The translations under genes and the position numbers were made by a program. From Ruegeria sp. R14_0 (lineage in GTDB: Bacteria; Pseudomonadota; Alphaproteobacteria; Rhodobacterales; Rhodobacteraceae), in the NCBI RefSeq assembly GCF_017743975.1, contig NZ_JAGHRC010000003.1, positions 372,001-436,000 of the forward strand: a stretch of DNA of 64,000 nt, given 5' to 3'. Under the pieces are notes generated by a model. The model was not told the DNA's origin. It was given only the letters and a program-made list of their open reading frames with translations, and searched no databases. The first letter of the stretch is position 1. Each line of letters opens with the position of its first letter. Positions 55,136-64,000 of this stretch are shown here, piece by piece.

Positions 55136-56065
55136 TTATTCTATCAACGGATCACCGACCCGCATGATTTCCCACTCTAGCGTGATGCCGCTTGTTTCGT
55201 AAACCTTTTTTCGTACTGCTTCGCCCAGACCTTCAAGGTCAGCAGCGGTGGCATCTCCGGTATTGATCAGGAAATTCGAGTGCTTTTGGCTCATCTGCGC
55301 ACCGCCAAGCGTGGCCCCGCGCATACCGGCATCGTCGATCACCTTCCACGCCTTGAGGTCATGCACATCGTCCGGCCGCCCAGTCGAGGAAAACCCGGCC
55401 GGGTTGCGAAAAGTCGACCCGGCGCTGCGATCCTTCGTGGGCTGCGTTTCATCACGCTTCTGCAATTGCGCGGCCATCCGGGCGTGCAGCTCTTCGGGAT
55501 CGCCCGCAGGCCCTTTGAACGTGGCCGAGATCAACACCGCCCCTTGCGGCAAATCGGACTGGCGATAGCGGAAGTTCAGGTCGTCGGGAGTCAGATCCAC
55601 GACGTCGCCCTGCCGGGTGACAATCGTCGCCTTTTGCAGCACGTCCGCCGTATAACTGCCGTAGCAACCGGCATTCATCCGCACCGCGCCTCCGATCGAA
55701 CCGGGGATGGTGCGCAAGAAAGTCAAATCAACACCTGCATCCGCCGCCTTGCGCGCCACATGCGCATCCAACGCCGCGGCGCCTGCAGTGACGGTGGCGC
55801 CATCGACAGAAATCTCGTTGAACCCGCGCCCCAGCCGGATCACTACAGCCCTCAGGCCGCCGTCGCGGACGATGAGGTTTGATCCGACGCCCATTGGGAA
55901 AACAGGAACGTCTGCTGGCAAATTGCGCAGAAAGGCTTGCAGGTCTTCGACATCCGCCGGTTGGAACAAATAGTCCGCAGGACCGCCAACACGAAGCCAT
56001 GTCAGGTCGTTGAGTGATCTTTGTTCGGTTAATTTTCCGCGAACCGGAAGCGAAGTCAGTGTCAT
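55136..56065 (-). CDS. murB: UDP-N-acetylenolpyruvoylglucosamine reductase
   Basis: 309 residues, a type IIb-like MurB. The FAD-binding region has [20 protein letters not shown] near residues 23-42 and [14 protein letters not shown] near 57-70. The catalytic Ser lies in the GSTFRNPAG block near residue 217 and a Glu near the C-terminus ([13 protein letters not shown]). It reduces UDP-GlcNAc-enolpyruvate to UDP-MurNAc with NADPH. The ATG at 56065 begins close to the family N-terminus. It follows a small membrane-protein gene at a distance of 53 bases in the dcw cluster. Confidence 0.95.
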   Translation of the reverse strand: MTLTSLPVRGKLTEQRSLNDLTWLRVGGPADYLFQPADVEDLQAFLRNLPADVPVFPMGVGSNLIVRDGGLRAVVIRLGRGFNEISVDGATVTAGAAALDAHVARKAADAGVDLTFLRTIPGSIGGAVRMNAGCYGSYTADVLQKATIVTRQGDVVDLTPDDLNFRYRQSDLPQGAVLISATFKGPAGDPEELHARMAAQLQKRDETQPTKDRSAGSTFRNPAGFSSTGRPDDVHDLKAWKVIDDAGMRGATLGGAQMSQKHSNFLINTGDATAADLEGLGEAVRKKVYETSGITLEWEIMRVGDPLIE

Positions 56066-56118
56066 AGGCGCGTTCTATATCTGGTTTTCCGGGATGTCAT
56101 CCATCGAACGGAAAAAGA

Positions 56119-56409
56119 TCAGCGATTGCGACGCATCTTCTTTATCGCACCAATCACGCCACCCAAGACTGAGCCTGAAAGAGCAGGGAATACCAAAGAC
56201 CACGCCAATGCGACCGTCAGAAAATCTGCGTCATCCGGCGGCCCGTCACCACTTGAGGGGAACAGATACGCGATACTAATAGCTGAAACCGCGAATGCCA
56301 AAAACACGATCCATGTAAATCCGCTTCTGGACAAAAAATGGGCTACGGCCATAGCAGAAAGGAATGAAACAACAGCCAGGCAACAAAAAGCTATTATTGC
56401 AGCCGTCAT
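56119..56409 (-). CDS. small membrane protein of unknown function in the dcw cluster
   Basis: 96 residues with three likely transmembrane segments: about residues 4-25, 31-49 and 66-86 (VFLAFAVSAISIAYLF lies in the second). It ends in a basic tail (KKMRRNR), probably cytoplasmic. The middle loop SSGDGPPDDADF is acidic. I do not recognise the family. Its start overlaps the end of the DUF2484 gene upstream by 4 bases, so translation is coupled, and murB follows 53 bases later. Its position implies expression with cell-wall genes; a function is not implied. Confidence 0.6.
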   Translation of the reverse strand: MTAAIIAFCCLAVVSFLSAMAVAHFLSRSGFTWIVFLAFAVSAISIAYLFPSSGDGPPDDADFLTVALAWSLVFPALSGSVLGGVIGAIKKMRRNR

Positions 56410-56660
56410 TCAAAACTGCGCCCAACCCGCCGCAACCAGCGCCCGAGATAGATCACCGGCCAGCGCAGCACCGACATGCCTGCCGCCAGAACGATCAACC
56501 CGATCCACGGTCCGTTCTGTAGGGTTACATATCCCAGGATCGGAATTCCCAGCGCAATCAGAACGTATGCGCGGGTCCAGTGGTTATCCTTGCTGGGGAT
56601 CATCGCCAGAACATTCGCGGCGATCCCCCACAGCGCGGCCAAAACAATCGACCAATTCAT
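56406..56660 (-). CDS. DUF2484 family membrane protein, downstream copy
   Basis: 84 residues from the ATG at 56660, which follows GGAGG. Two to three hydrophobic helices: WSIVLAALWGIAANVLAMIP, AYVLIALGIPILGYVTL and WIGLIVLAAGMSVLRWPVIYL, then a basic end (RRVGRSFE). The W-x(9)-A-x-V-x-AM-P pattern at the N-terminus is shared with the next gene upstream (DUF2484), so the two are tandem paralogues. DUF2484 is largely limited to Rhodobacterales and has no known function. It overlaps the 96-residue gene by 4 bases and lies 11 bases after its paralogue. Confidence 0.75.
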   Translation of the reverse strand: MNWSIVLAALWGIAANVLAMIPSKDNHWTRAYVLIALGIPILGYVTLQNGPWIGLIVLAAGMSVLRWPVIYLGRWLRRVGRSFE

Positions 56661-56671
56661 TCCGCGACCTC

Positions 56672-56905
56672 CTACCCGGTCCAACGTCGCCAGTAATAAC
56701 GGATCGGATTGCGGAACATGGATGCAAAGACAGCAAAGGCCAGCACCGAGAAGAACCAGCCAAAGTCATGACCCAACCAAACGATCAGCGCAGGTGCGGA
56801 AACAAACAGGACAACGCCTGGTGGAAATTGCAGGCGCATCGGCAACATGGCTACGACCGTCGAGGCCAAAACCCACAAGCCAGATAATAGCACTGAGTAA
56901 ACCAC
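56672..56905 (-). CDS. DUF2484 family membrane protein, upstream copy
   Basis: 77 residues from a GTG at 56905, with GGAGG five bases upstream, which decides this start; the longer reading frame adds 14 unlike residues. It has a hydrophobic N-terminal helix (LLSGLWVLASTVVAMLP), a second (VVLFVSAPALIVWLG) and a third near the C-terminus (WFFSVLAFAVFASMF), and ends with NPIRYYWRRWTG, which resembles the end of its paralogue. It is the first gene after murC, with a 76-base gap. Its role is unknown; the location suggests a cell-envelope function. Confidence 0.75.
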   Translation of the reverse strand: MVYSVLLSGLWVLASTVVAMLPMRLQFPPGVVLFVSAPALIVWLGHDFGWFFSVLAFAVFASMFRNPIRYYWRRWTG

Positions 56906-56981
56906 ATGCCCCTCCAAGGACGATCGTTTCTGCAACCGCGACACCACACTTTAGAGTTGCACGGCAACAGAGTCCATTCCG

Positions 56982-58391
56982 TCAAACGGCCTGCTTATGC
57001 TGCAGGCGCTCGGGCAGCCCATTGGCCCAGGCGCTGATCGTCCCGGCCCCGAGGCACACCACCATGTCGCCGGGGCGGGCCTGTTCGCGAACAAGACGCT
57101 CCAAATCGTTTTCGTCCAGCAAAGCACGTGCATGACGGTGGCCGTGCCGGATCAGGCCCTGTACCAGATCATCTCGGCTAGCCCCTTCGATCGGGTCCTC
57201 TCCTGCGGCGAAAACCTCGGCGATGGCGACAACGTCCGCGTCGTTGAAACAGGTGCAGAAATCATCGAACAGGTTGGACAGACGAGAGTAGCGGTGCGGT
57301 TGATGCACAGCGATAACGCGGCCGTCGGTCGCCTGACGCGCAGCTTTGAGGACGGCTGCGATTTCCACCGGGTGATGACCGTAATCGTCGATGATGGTAA
57401 CGCCATCGACCTCTCCGACCTTTGTAAAGCGGCGGTTCACCCCACCGAAATTGGCCAGCGCGTCACGGATTTCCGAGGCTTTCATACCCAGATGACGGGC
57501 GACAGCCACAGCAGACAAAGCGTTCGAGACGTTATGGTCACCGGGCATCGGAAGGGTGCAGCCTTCGATCACCGTGTCTTCATACTGCAGGTGGATGTCG
57601 AAATGCGCCACGCCGCCTTTGTACGTCAGGTTCACCGCCCGCACATCTGCCTGTGCGTTGAACCCATACGTACGCACCCGACGGTCAGAGATGCGGCCCA
57701 CCAGTGTCTGCACTTCGGCATGGTCGGTGCAGCAGACAGCTAGACCGTAGAACGGCAGGTTCGACACGAACTCGTAGAATCCATCTCGCAATTTGTCGAA
57801 ATCGCCCCAGTGCTCCATGTGTTCAGGGTCAATGTTGGTGACAATGGCAATCGTAGCAGGCAGGCGATTGAACGAACCGTCGGATTCATCCGCCTCAACC
57901 ACCATCCATTCGCCCTGCCCCATCCGCGCGTTCGAGCCATAGGCATGGATGATACCGCCATTGATCACGGTCGGATCAAAGTCTCCGGCCACCATCAACT
58001 CGGCCATCATGGTGGTCGTGGTGGTCTTACCGTGCGTGCCCGCAATCGCGATATTTGATTTCAGGCGCATCAGCTCGGCCAGCATATCGGCGCGGCGCAC
58101 CACTGGCAGACCCTGCGCGCGGGCGCCGTCCAGTTCAGGGTTACCCGGTTTGATCGCAGTTGAAACCACGACCACGGCTGCGTTTTCAAGGTTCTCGGCG
58201 CGCTGCCCTACAAAGATCTCCGCACCAAGGCTTGCCAAACGGTCGGTGATCTTGGACGCCTTCAAGTCGGACCCCTGCACCCGGTAACCAAGGTTCAAAA
58301 GCACCTCGGCAATCCCCGACATCCCGATCCCACCGATCCCCACAAAGTGGATCGGCCCTACATCTTGCGGCAGTTTGGTTGCTGGATTCAT
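56982..58391 (-). CDS. murC: UDP-N-acetylmuramate-L-alanine ligase
   Basis: 469 residues, a Mur ligase. The N-terminal UDP-binding domain has [19 protein letters not shown] near residues 14-32; the ATP P-loop [14 protein letters not shown] is near residues 115-128; and [12 protein letters not shown] with conserved acidic residues and [14 protein letters not shown] with the family His follow. It adds L-alanine to UDP-MurNAc. The start ATG overlaps the murG stop as ATGA, so the pair is translationally coupled. Length and motifs are normal. Confidence 0.97.
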   Translation of the reverse strand: MNPATKLPQDVGPIHFVGIGGIGMSGIAEVLLNLGYRVQGSDLKASKITDRLASLGAEIFVGQRAENLENAAVVVVSTAIKPGNPELDGARAQGLPVVRRADMLAELMRLKSNIAIAGTHGKTTTTTMMAELMVAGDFDPTVINGGIIHAYGSNARMGQGEWMVVEADESDGSFNRLPATIAIVTNIDPEHMEHWGDFDKLRDGFYEFVSNLPFYGLAVCCTDHAEVQTLVGRISDRRVRTYGFNAQADVRAVNLTYKGGVAHFDIHLQYEDTVIEGCTLPMPGDHNVSNALSAVAVARHLGMKASEIRDALANFGGVNRRFTKVGEVDGVTIIDDYGHHPVEIAAVLKAARQATDGRVIAVHQPHRYSRLSNLFDDFCTCFNDADVVAIAEVFAAGEDPIEGASRDDLVQGLIRHGHRHARALLDENDLERLVREQARPGDMVVCLGAGTISAWANGLPERLQHKQAV

Positions 58392-59485
58392 GTGGTCTCC
58401 TTCTGCGCCAGGTTTTCGACGAGGGCCACCAGACGTTCGGTCGCGTCGGGGGCACCGGTAGAGAGGGCGGCATGGGCCATCTTTTGCGCGGCTTCAGGGT
58501 TTGTCAGAACTGCGGTGATTTGCTCGGTCAACGCGGAAACGTCAAGCGCGTTTTCGGGGATCAGAATCGCGCCGCCCGCCTGAACCAGCCCACGTGCGTT
58601 TGCGGTCTGATGATCGCCCGCCGCGGCTGCGAAGGGGACGAGGATCGAGGGGCGTCCAATGACCGAGATATCGGCAACGCTGGACGCACCGGATCTGCTG
58701 ATCACAAGCTGCGCGTCAGACATGCGGCGAGGCACATCATCGAAGAAGGGCAGCACCTCGGCGCGGATGCCATGCTCGGCATAAAACGCGGTCACCCGCT
58801 CGCCGTCCTCGTCGCGCGCCTGATGGGCCACACGGATATGGTGGCGCAGGTTTTCGGGCAATGCTGCAATGGCATCGGGAACCACGTCGCTGAGGACGCG
58901 CGCCCCTTGCGAGCCGCCCATCACAAGAACCGACATAGGATAATCGCCCGGCGGGATATACCCCGCAGCGGCGCGTTCCAGAACAGCCGCGCGAACTGGG
59001 TTACCGGTATGAATACCCTGCGCGCCCTCGGGCAAATCCGTGGGCCAAACCCCACAAGCGACCTGGGCCACGCGCTTGGCAAACAGCTGATTGACGCGTC
59101 CCAGAACACCGTTCTGTTCGTGGATCATGCGGGGAATGCCCAGCATGGTCGCCGCACCCAGCGCCGGGATCGACGGGTAACCGCCAAAGCCCACGACCAC
59201 ATCCGGCTTATCGCGCATCATCTGCATTGCCATGCTGGTAACGCCACCAGCTATTTTGGGCCCGACCAGAGCCTTGGCAGCCAGACCGCCGCGCGCGAAC
59301 GTGGCCGAGGCGACCTCGACAATTTCAACTGTTTGCGGAAAAGCTCCGGTATAACGCGCGCCGCGTTCATCCGTGGACAAGCGCACGCGCCAGCCTTTTT
59401 GCAGCATCGCTTCGGCCAGTGCCTGCGCCGGGAACATATGGCCCCCGGTGCCGCCAGCCGCAATCAACAGGTAAGGTTTCCCCAT
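58388..59485 (-). CDS. murG: lipid II synthase (UDP-GlcNAc transferase)
   Basis: 365 residues from the ATG at 59485. [17 protein letters not shown] (about residues 10-26) is the family G-loop 1, and [17 protein letters not shown] near 125 and [14 protein letters not shown] near 190 are typical GT28 blocks; [10 protein letters not shown] and [15 protein letters not shown] form the UDP-GlcNAc site. It transfers GlcNAc to lipid I at the inner membrane. The start shares a base with the ftsW stop (TAATG) and murC overlaps its end. The longer reading frame upstream is the antisense-like shadow inside ftsW. Confidence 0.96.
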   Translation of the reverse strand: MGKPYLLIAAGGTGGHMFPAQALAEAMLQKGWRVRLSTDERGARYTGAFPQTVEIVEVASATFARGGLAAKALVGPKIAGGVTSMAMQMMRDKPDVVVGFGGYPSIPALGAATMLGIPRMIHEQNGVLGRVNQLFAKRVAQVACGVWPTDLPEGAQGIHTGNPVRAAVLERAAAGYIPPGDYPMSVLVMGGSQGARVLSDVVPDAIAALPENLRHHIRVAHQARDEDGERVTAFYAEHGIRAEVLPFFDDVPRRMSDAQLVISRSGASSVADISVIGRPSILVPFAAAAGDHQTANARGLVQAGGAILIPENALDVSALTEQITAVLTNPEAAQKMAHAALSTGAPDATERLVALVENLAQKETT

Positions 59486-60648
59486 TATCCTCTTCCGCGC
59501 AGAATATCGCCAAGTTCGCCCTGTGGGCGGCTTCGGGTGAAGGCCAGCAACATGCCGACAGCTATACCGCCCGCAATCAGGGAAGAGCCGCCGTAGCTGA
59601 CAAACGGCAGGGTCATACCCTTGGCTGGCAGCAGACGCACCGCAACACCCATGTTTATCATTGCCTGAACACCGAACATGCAGGCCAGACCGGTACCTGC
59701 CAAACGGATGAACATATCGCGCTCGCGCATCAGCCGCAGCAGTGAGCGTACAACGATCAGCGCATAAAGCGCGATGATGATCAGCACCAGGATCAAGCCA
59801 TATTCCTCGGCCGCGACCGCGATGATGAAATCCGTGTGGGCATCGGGCAGAGACCACTTCACCTGCCCCTCACCCACGCCGACGCCGAACAACCCACCTT
59901 CGCGGATGGCGTTGGTGGCATAGCCAAGCTGCGTGGTCGGATCGACCTCTTGGTTCAGGAACCCGTCAATCCGACGGGCAAAGTGTTCCGAGTTCGAATA
60001 GGCAAACATACCGGCCAGAACAACGACCCCGGCCATGCCAACCAGCAACAGCATCGGCGCACCAGCCACGAAATACATCACGCCCCAGCCAAACAGGATC
60101 AGGCAGGCCTGCCCAAAGTCAGGCTGTAGCACCAGCATCGCGACAATCGCCATGCACAGCGCAAAGGACCACAGCCGTCCCGGAGGGCCGTTGATTTCTT
60201 GCGAGGCAGCCAGCAGCCACGCGGCCACGACGACGAAGCCGGGTTTTAGGAACTCGGACGGTTGCAGCGAGGCAAAACCCAGCGAGTACCAGCGCACCGC
60301 CCCTTTGCCGAAATCCGTCCCGAAGACCGGCAGGAAGGCCAACGCCACAAAGGCGCCTAGAAAGCCCAGCACCGCCAGACGCCGCACCAGCGTCGGGGAC
60401 ATCATCGAAGTCAGCAGCATCGCAATCAGTGCTAATCCGCCGAACAGGGCCTGCCTCTCGACATAATGGAACGGGTCAAAGCCGTTTCGGCTGGCCAATG
60501 GTGGTGAGGATGCCAACCCCAGCAACAACCCGATGACAAACAGGATCAGAACGCAGGACATCGTCCAACGATCAATCGTCCGCCACCATTTCGGAAGAAT
60601 CGGTTCGCCGCGCTGGTCCTGGACCGCGCCATACACCATCTCAGTCAT
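59485..60648 (-). CDS. ftsW: peptidoglycan glycosyltransferase FtsW
   Basis: 387 residues, a SEDS-family protein with about ten membrane helices. The conserved segment [20 protein letters not shown] and the [20 protein letters not shown] block (around residues 255-290) are FtsW signatures and hold the catalytic Asp region. The C-terminal [22 protein letters not shown] also fits. It polymerises lipid II at the septum. The gene is coupled to murG (shared TAATG). Upstream it is followed by a 164-base gap and a non-dcw gene, so it probably has its own promoter. Confidence 0.95.
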   Translation of the reverse strand: MTEMVYGAVQDQRGEPILPKWWRTIDRWTMSCVLILFVIGLLLGLASSPPLASRNGFDPFHYVERQALFGGLALIAMLLTSMMSPTLVRRLAVLGFLGAFVALAFLPVFGTDFGKGAVRWYSLGFASLQPSEFLKPGFVVVAAWLLAASQEINGPPGRLWSFALCMAIVAMLVLQPDFGQACLILFGWGVMYFVAGAPMLLLVGMAGVVVLAGMFAYSNSEHFARRIDGFLNQEVDPTTQLGYATNAIREGGLFGVGVGEGQVKWSLPDAHTDFIIAVAAEEYGLILVLIIIALYALIVVRSLLRLMRERDMFIRLAGTGLACMFGVQAMINMGVAVRLLPAKGMTLPFVSYGGSSLIAGGIAVGMLLAFTRSRPQGELGDILRGRG

Positions 60649-60812
60649 GAGATACCGCCACTCTCTGCCTCGTTAACGTCCCGTTTTCGGGATCTGATTG
60701 AGAGTCTACAGGGATTTTAGCGCTTGGGCTAGCGGAATGACGGGCAAGCACGGAATTTGGTGGCCGAAAGCCGCCACCGCGAATGTGGTGACCATTTTCT
60801 GACAATCCGAGG

Positions 60813-61106
60813 CTAAGCAACCAGGTCGTAGTGTTTGATCGTTCTGGATTCGACCAGTTCAGCCTCCGCCGGATCAACATGAGGGCTCGTATAGTCGTCT
60901 CCGACAAAAGCTCTCAACGCGTTCAGGCTGCTCCAGACCATGACAAAGCTGAACTCGCGAGGCGTTTCCTTGCGTGGAGCCCCCGGTAAAACTTGGACGA
61001 TGCCATCCGTGTTTTGCATCAGAGGAATCGCTGTCTCGTGAAAGAATTTTGAAAACTCGGCTTCTTTGCCGGGCCGAACTGTGACTTGGAAAATCCGCAT
61101 GATCAT
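60813..61106 (-). CDS. antibiotic-biosynthesis-monooxygenase-like (ABM) domain protein
   Basis: 97 residues. The N-terminus MIMRIFQVTVRPGKEAEFSKFF and the FSFVMVWSSLNALRAFVG strand-helix near residues 52-69 fit the dimeric alpha/beta-barrel ABM/Dabb-like fold. Such proteins may be monooxygenases or simple small-molecule binders; the substrate is unknown. AGGAGGA precedes the ATG at 61106, which I prefer to the ATG two codons later. It lies between murD and ftsW and has no evident link to division. Confidence 0.7.
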   Translation of the reverse strand: MIMRIFQVTVRPGKEAEFSKFFHETAIPLMQNTDGIVQVLPGAPRKETPREFSFVMVWSSLNALRAFVGDDYTSPHVDPAEAELVESRTIKHYDLVA

Positions 61107-61240
61107 TTGAACGTCCTCCTATTCAGCGGGCACGATTGGATTTCTTGCAGGGCAAAAGCATAGCACAAGACCTCATCGCTTCTTCCCGATGACATTCGCT
61201 TCCACTTGATATCTCCGCCATTTCCCGCCATGCGCTGCGT

Positions 61241-62419
61241 ATGACCTATGACACGATCATCCTTGGCGCCGGTGCTGCCGGTATGATGTGCGCCGCCCAT
61301 TGCGGCGGGCGCGCTTTGGTGATCGACCACGCGAAAGCTCCGGGTGAGAAAATTCGCATCTCGGGCGGTGGGCGTTGCAATTTCACCAATATGTACGCGG
61401 CACCCGGAAACTTCCTGTCGCAGAACCCGCATTTCTGCAAATCCGCGCTGGCGCGGTACACCCAGTGGGATTTCGTAGATTTAGTCGGTCGTCACGGCAT
61501 CGCATGGCATGAGAAAACTCTGGGGCAATTGTTCTGTGACGGGTCATCCAAGCAGATCATCCAGATGCTTCTGGACGAAATGGAGCGTGTCGGAGCCGAA
61601 CTGTGGATTCGGACCGAGGTTAAAGATCTGCGCAAAACCGATCACGGCTTCGCGTTAGAAGTCGACCGTGATGGGCAGCGCCACAGCCTGACCTGCAAGA
61701 ACCTCGTGCTGGCCACCGGCGGCAAGTCGATCCCCAAGATGGGAGCAACCGGGCTAGCCTATGACATCGCACGACAGTTCGGCTTGACTATGACCGACAC
61801 CCGCGCGGCGTTGGTCCCGTTCACATTCTCAGACGGCAAGTTCAAGGATTTGTCCGGCGTGTCCCTGCCTGCCCGCCTGTCAAACGACCGCACCAGCTTT
61901 GACGAGGCGCTCTTGTTCACCCATCGCGGGTTAAGCGGCCCGTCTGTGCTGCAACTGTCGTCCTATTGGCGCGAGGGTGAGGCGATCCGGGTCAACCTGA
62001 TCCCCGACCTGCCCCTGTTCGACCTGCTGCGCGATCAACGCCAAAGCGGCGGGCGCAAGGCGCTCACAACCGAGTTGGCGCGTCATCTGCCTGCTCGGTT
62101 GGTGGATTATCTCAGCCAGCATATCCCGATGCCGGGCAATCTGGCGGATCAGTCCGATACGGCGTTAGCCACCCTGATATCCGCCCTCTCCGACTGGGAG
62201 CTGACGCCCTCGGGCACCGAAGGGTATCGCACCGCCGAGGTCACTCTGGGTGGGATCGACACGGATGGCATGTCGTCAAAAACAATGGAGGCCAGGGATG
62301 TCCCCGGCCTCTATGCGATTGGCGAAGCGGTGGATGTCACCGGCTGGTTGGGCGGCTACAATTTCCAGTGGGCGTGGTCGTCAGGCTACGCCGCCGGAAC
62401 TGCAATCGCCTCCCGTTAG
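61241..62419 (+). CDS. HI0933-family FAD-dependent oxidoreductase
   Basis: 392 residues. The FAD fingerprint YDTIILGAGAAGMMCAAHCGG is near residues 3-23, and KIRISGGGRCNFTNM near 37-51 is the HI0933/YhiN signature. C-terminal GYRTAEVTLGGIDTDGMSSKTMEA and GLYAIGEAVDVTGWLGGYNFQWAWSSGYAAG bind FAD and the redox site. Family members have been linked to reductions of steroids or bile acids and to sulfide or thiol redox, but no reaction is assigned here. It is the only plus-strand gene in the 44-64 kb block. Its stop overlaps the convergent lipoprotein gene by 4 bases. Confidence 0.85.
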   Translation: MTYDTIILGAGAAGMMCAAHCGGRALVIDHAKAPGEKIRISGGGRCNFTNMYAAPGNFLSQNPHFCKSALARYTQWDFVDLVGRHGIAWHEKTLGQLFCDGSSKQIIQMLLDEMERVGAELWIRTEVKDLRKTDHGFALEVDRDGQRHSLTCKNLVLATGGKSIPKMGATGLAYDIARQFGLTMTDTRAALVPFTFSDGKFKDLSGVSLPARLSNDRTSFDEALLFTHRGLSGPSVLQLSSYWREGEAIRVNLIPDLPLFDLLRDQRQSGGRKALTTELARHLPARLVDYLSQHIPMPGNLADQSDTALATLISALSDWELTPSGTEGYRTAEVTLGGIDTDGMSSKTMEARDVPGLYAIGEAVDVTGWLGGYNFQWAWSSGYAAGTAIASR

Positions 62420-62790
62420 CCGACGACGTTGTAACCGCGACCGCGCATGCAGTTGCGCACGACCACTTCCTGGTTCTGGGTGTTCTGGATGGCACTTGCG
62501 CCGGCACCGACAAGGGCACCTGCGACTGCAGCGCGGCCAAGATCGCTGGCGCTGTCGTCGATGATCGCCTTGGTTCCCGCAGCACCCGCTGCACCGATCG
62601 CAGCAGCACCGGCCGTGTTACCGTCAACCACCGGCTGCGACCGTGCCAGCGCCTGACACTGCGCCAGATCAGCATTGTAGTTCGGGCCGACCGGACCATC
62701 GACAATCGGCTGATAGTTCGCGCCGGTGTTGGTGCAGGCCCCTACGGCCAGAATGGCGGGCAGGATCAGAGAAAACTTATGGAACGACAT
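62416..62790 (-). CDS. glycine-zipper-type small lipoprotein
   Basis: 124 residues from the ATG at 62790, which lies 8 bases behind GAGG; the ATG two codons earlier is only two bases from it and is less likely. Lipobox AVGA-C with Cys19. The central AAAIGAAGAAGTKAII and AAVAGALVGAGASAI segments are glycine/alanine zipper-like helices that can pack against membranes. Two further cysteines are in the mature protein. It resembles small outer-membrane lipoproteins with a glycine zipper; function unknown. It overlaps the convergent HI0933-type gene by 4 bases. Confidence 0.65.
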   Translation of the reverse strand: MSFHKFSLILPAILAVGACTNTGANYQPIVDGPVGPNYNADLAQCQALARSQPVVDGNTAGAAAIGAAGAAGTKAIIDDSASDLGRAAVAGALVGAGASAIQNTQNQEVVVRNCMRGRGYNVVG

Positions 62791-62894
62791 GGTCATAACC
62801 TCGTGTTAAATTTGCGGGCAAGCAAAACCATTAATTTTGGCGCGTCAAGCTGATAGCCGTCAGCTTCGCCCAACCGGCGGTCTATTGCAAACGG

Positions 62895-64000
62895 CTATTG
62901 CGGCAACCGTTGCTTGACCTGCGCCACGAAGTCCTCTCCGCGCTGTTCGAAATTGTCATATTGATCGAAACTGGCCGCCGCCGGAGCCAGAAGGACGGTT
63001 TCACCGGGCTGCGCATCATTCATCGCTTGCGCGACCGCTTCGCACATTGTCGTGCAGACCTGCGCATCGGCATCTAGCTGCATGGCAAAATGCGCGGCTT
63101 CGCGCCCGATCACGTAGGCTTTGACCACCTGATCCGCCGCTGCGTTCAATGCGGAAACCCCGCCCTCTTTCTCGAGCCCGCCACAAATCCAGCGGATTTG
63201 CTTAAATGCGCTCAGGGCTTTCAGCGCGCTGTCGACATTTGTGGCCTTGGAGTCGTTGACGTACGTAACACCACCCGCCTCGGCAATAACCTGGCTGCGG
63301 TGCGGCAGGCCGGGATAACTGTGCAGCGCATCTTCGATCACCCGCGGAGCCAAACCCAACGCGCGACAGGCCGCATAAGCCGCGCAGGCGTTCTGGTGGT
63401 TGTGTGCCCCCGGCAGCCCCTTGATTCCACGCAGGTCAATTGACCCCGCTTGCCGCCCTTTGCGGTATTCCGACAGGAACCCTTTGCGCGCAAAAACCTG
63501 CCAACCGGGACCGGTTAGCTTACGCGCGACCGACACACGAATGACGCGGTCATCGGTCGGTCCTTCGGCCAGCTGACCGGCCAAAAATGCGCCCTCCTTT
63601 TCATCGATCCCAATTACGGCCCGATCCGGCCCACCTTCGGCGAACAACCGGCGTTTGGCCGCGAAATAGCCCCCCATCCCGCCATGGCGATCCAAGTGGT
63701 CAGGCGTCAGGTTGGTGAACACGGCCACATCCGGCGTTAGCGAACGGGCCAGTTCGGTCTGATAGCTCGACAGCTCCAGCACCACAACCGAGCCATTACC
63801 GCTAGGTTCGATATCCAGAACGCCCCGCCCGATATTGCCCGCCAGCTGCGCCTCGCGCCCGGCCTCGGTCAGAATGTGATGGATCAGCGCAGCGGTGGTG
63901 GATTTTCCGTTCGACCCGGTTACCGCGATCACGCGGGGCGGCGTGTCATAGCTGCTCCACTCTGGTCCGGCAAATGACCGAAAGAACAGCCCGATGTCAT
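62895..64000 (-). CDS. murD: UDP-N-acetylmuramoyl-L-alanine-D-glutamate ligase (5' end beyond the window)
   Basis: The visible part is 367 residues; the coding frame continues past base 64000, so the gene's start and the N-terminal UDP-binding domain (about the first 90-110 residues) are missing. The ATP P-loop is [15 protein letters not shown] near 63890-63926. The frame also reads through the window edge in the same phase as [11 protein letters not shown]. Other MurD blocks are [27 protein letters not shown] sequence (ValTyrValAsnAspSer) and CGGLEKEGG. It adds D-glutamate to UDP-MurNAc-Ala. It heads the dcw cluster here; the lipoprotein, HI0933-type and ABM genes separate it from ftsW. Confidence 0.95.
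   Translation of the reverse strand, partial: DIGLFFRSFAGPEWSSYDTPPRVIAVTGSNGKSTTAALIHHILTEAGREAQLAGNIGRGVLDIEPSGNGSVVVLELSSYQTELARSLTPDVAVFTNLTPDHLDRHGGMGGYFAAKRRLFAEGGPDRAVIGIDEKEGAFLAGQLAEGPTDDRVIRVSVARKLTGPGWQVFARKGFLSEYRKGRQAGSIDLRGIKGLPGAHNHQNACAAYAACRALGLAPRVIEDALHSYPGLPHRSQVIAEAGGVTYVNDSKATNVDSALKALSAFKQIRWICGGLEKEGGVSALNAAADQVVKAYVIGREAAHFAMQLDADAQVCTTMCEAVAQAMNDAQPGETVLLAPAAASFDQYDNFEQRGEDFVAQVKQRLPQ

Noticed and set aside
1..64000. CRISPR arrays, tRNA or rRNA genes, insertion sequences, attachment sites
   Set aside because: I looked for regularly spaced repeats, tRNA-like cloverleaf segments and transposase or integrase families and found none I could support.

Overview
The window reads as chromosomal DNA of an alphaproteobacterium of the order Rhodobacterales, most like a marine roseobacter (Ruegeria/Silicibacter type). 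The basis is the protein families seen (DUF2484, DUF3422, DUF427, a Hint-domain secreted protein, aerobic CobS/CobT), a GC-rich base composition and the gene order. No database search was possible, so the genus is an inference. I recognised no rRNA, tRNA, CRISPR array, insertion sequence or prophage gene. Gene density is high and most genes are intact housekeeping genes. Layout: 0-8 kb carries a phosphoglycolate phosphatase-like HAD protein divergent from glmU-glmS (UDP-GlcNAc supply), a PPOX-fold protein, an AlkD-like glycosylase, a small lipoprotein, moaA (molybdenum cofactor) and waaA (Kdo transferase for lipid A). From 8 to 16 kb the minus strand holds an M20 amidohydrolase, an MFS transporter, a DUF3422 protein, a VOC protein and pntAB (transhydrogenase). 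From 16 to 21 kb there is kynureninase, then a TetR repressor divergent from a two-gene molybdenum hydroxylase (IorA/IorB type) with a striking duplicated operator. From 21 to 31 kb come a PuuD-like glutamine amidotransferase, glcG-glcB (malate synthase G), pepN, two uncharacterised proteins and gatB. From 31 to 41 kb there is a VOC/HxlR divergent pair, bolA divergent from a J-domain protein, an inserted Hint-domain gene and a methyltransferase gene, cobS-cobT (cobaltochelatase), an aminopeptidase P, a DUF427 protein and a GMC-like flavoprotein. A gene-free, lower-GC stretch of about 600 bases precedes a Tat-exported DUF3179 protein. From 43.8 kb to the end nearly everything is on the minus strand: a CLC chloride protein, recN, bamD, lpxC, and then the division and cell-wall (dcw) cluster. 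In transcription order from the right edge this cluster is murD (5' end outside the window), an interruption of three unrelated genes, ftsW, murG, murC, two tandem DUF2484 genes, a small membrane protein, murB, ddl, ftsQ, ftsA, a secreted 137-residue protein, ftsZ and lpxC. The dcw genes work together: MurD, MurC, MurB, Ddl and MurG build lipid II, FtsW, FtsQ, FtsA and FtsZ run septation, and LpxC, WaaA and BamD serve the outer membrane. GlmU and GlmS feed both peptidoglycan and lipid A with UDP-GlcNAc. The points most worth a second look are: the CLC protein, which keeps the gating glutamate but has valine where antiporters carry the proton glutamate; the duplicated TetR operator with divergent overlapping -35 boxes; a recurring hairpin-plus-tail element after three genes; the small uncharacterised membrane and secreted proteins embedded in the dcw cluster; and the Hint-domain insertion beside cobS-cobT. 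I found no clearly new multi-gene defence or mobile system.
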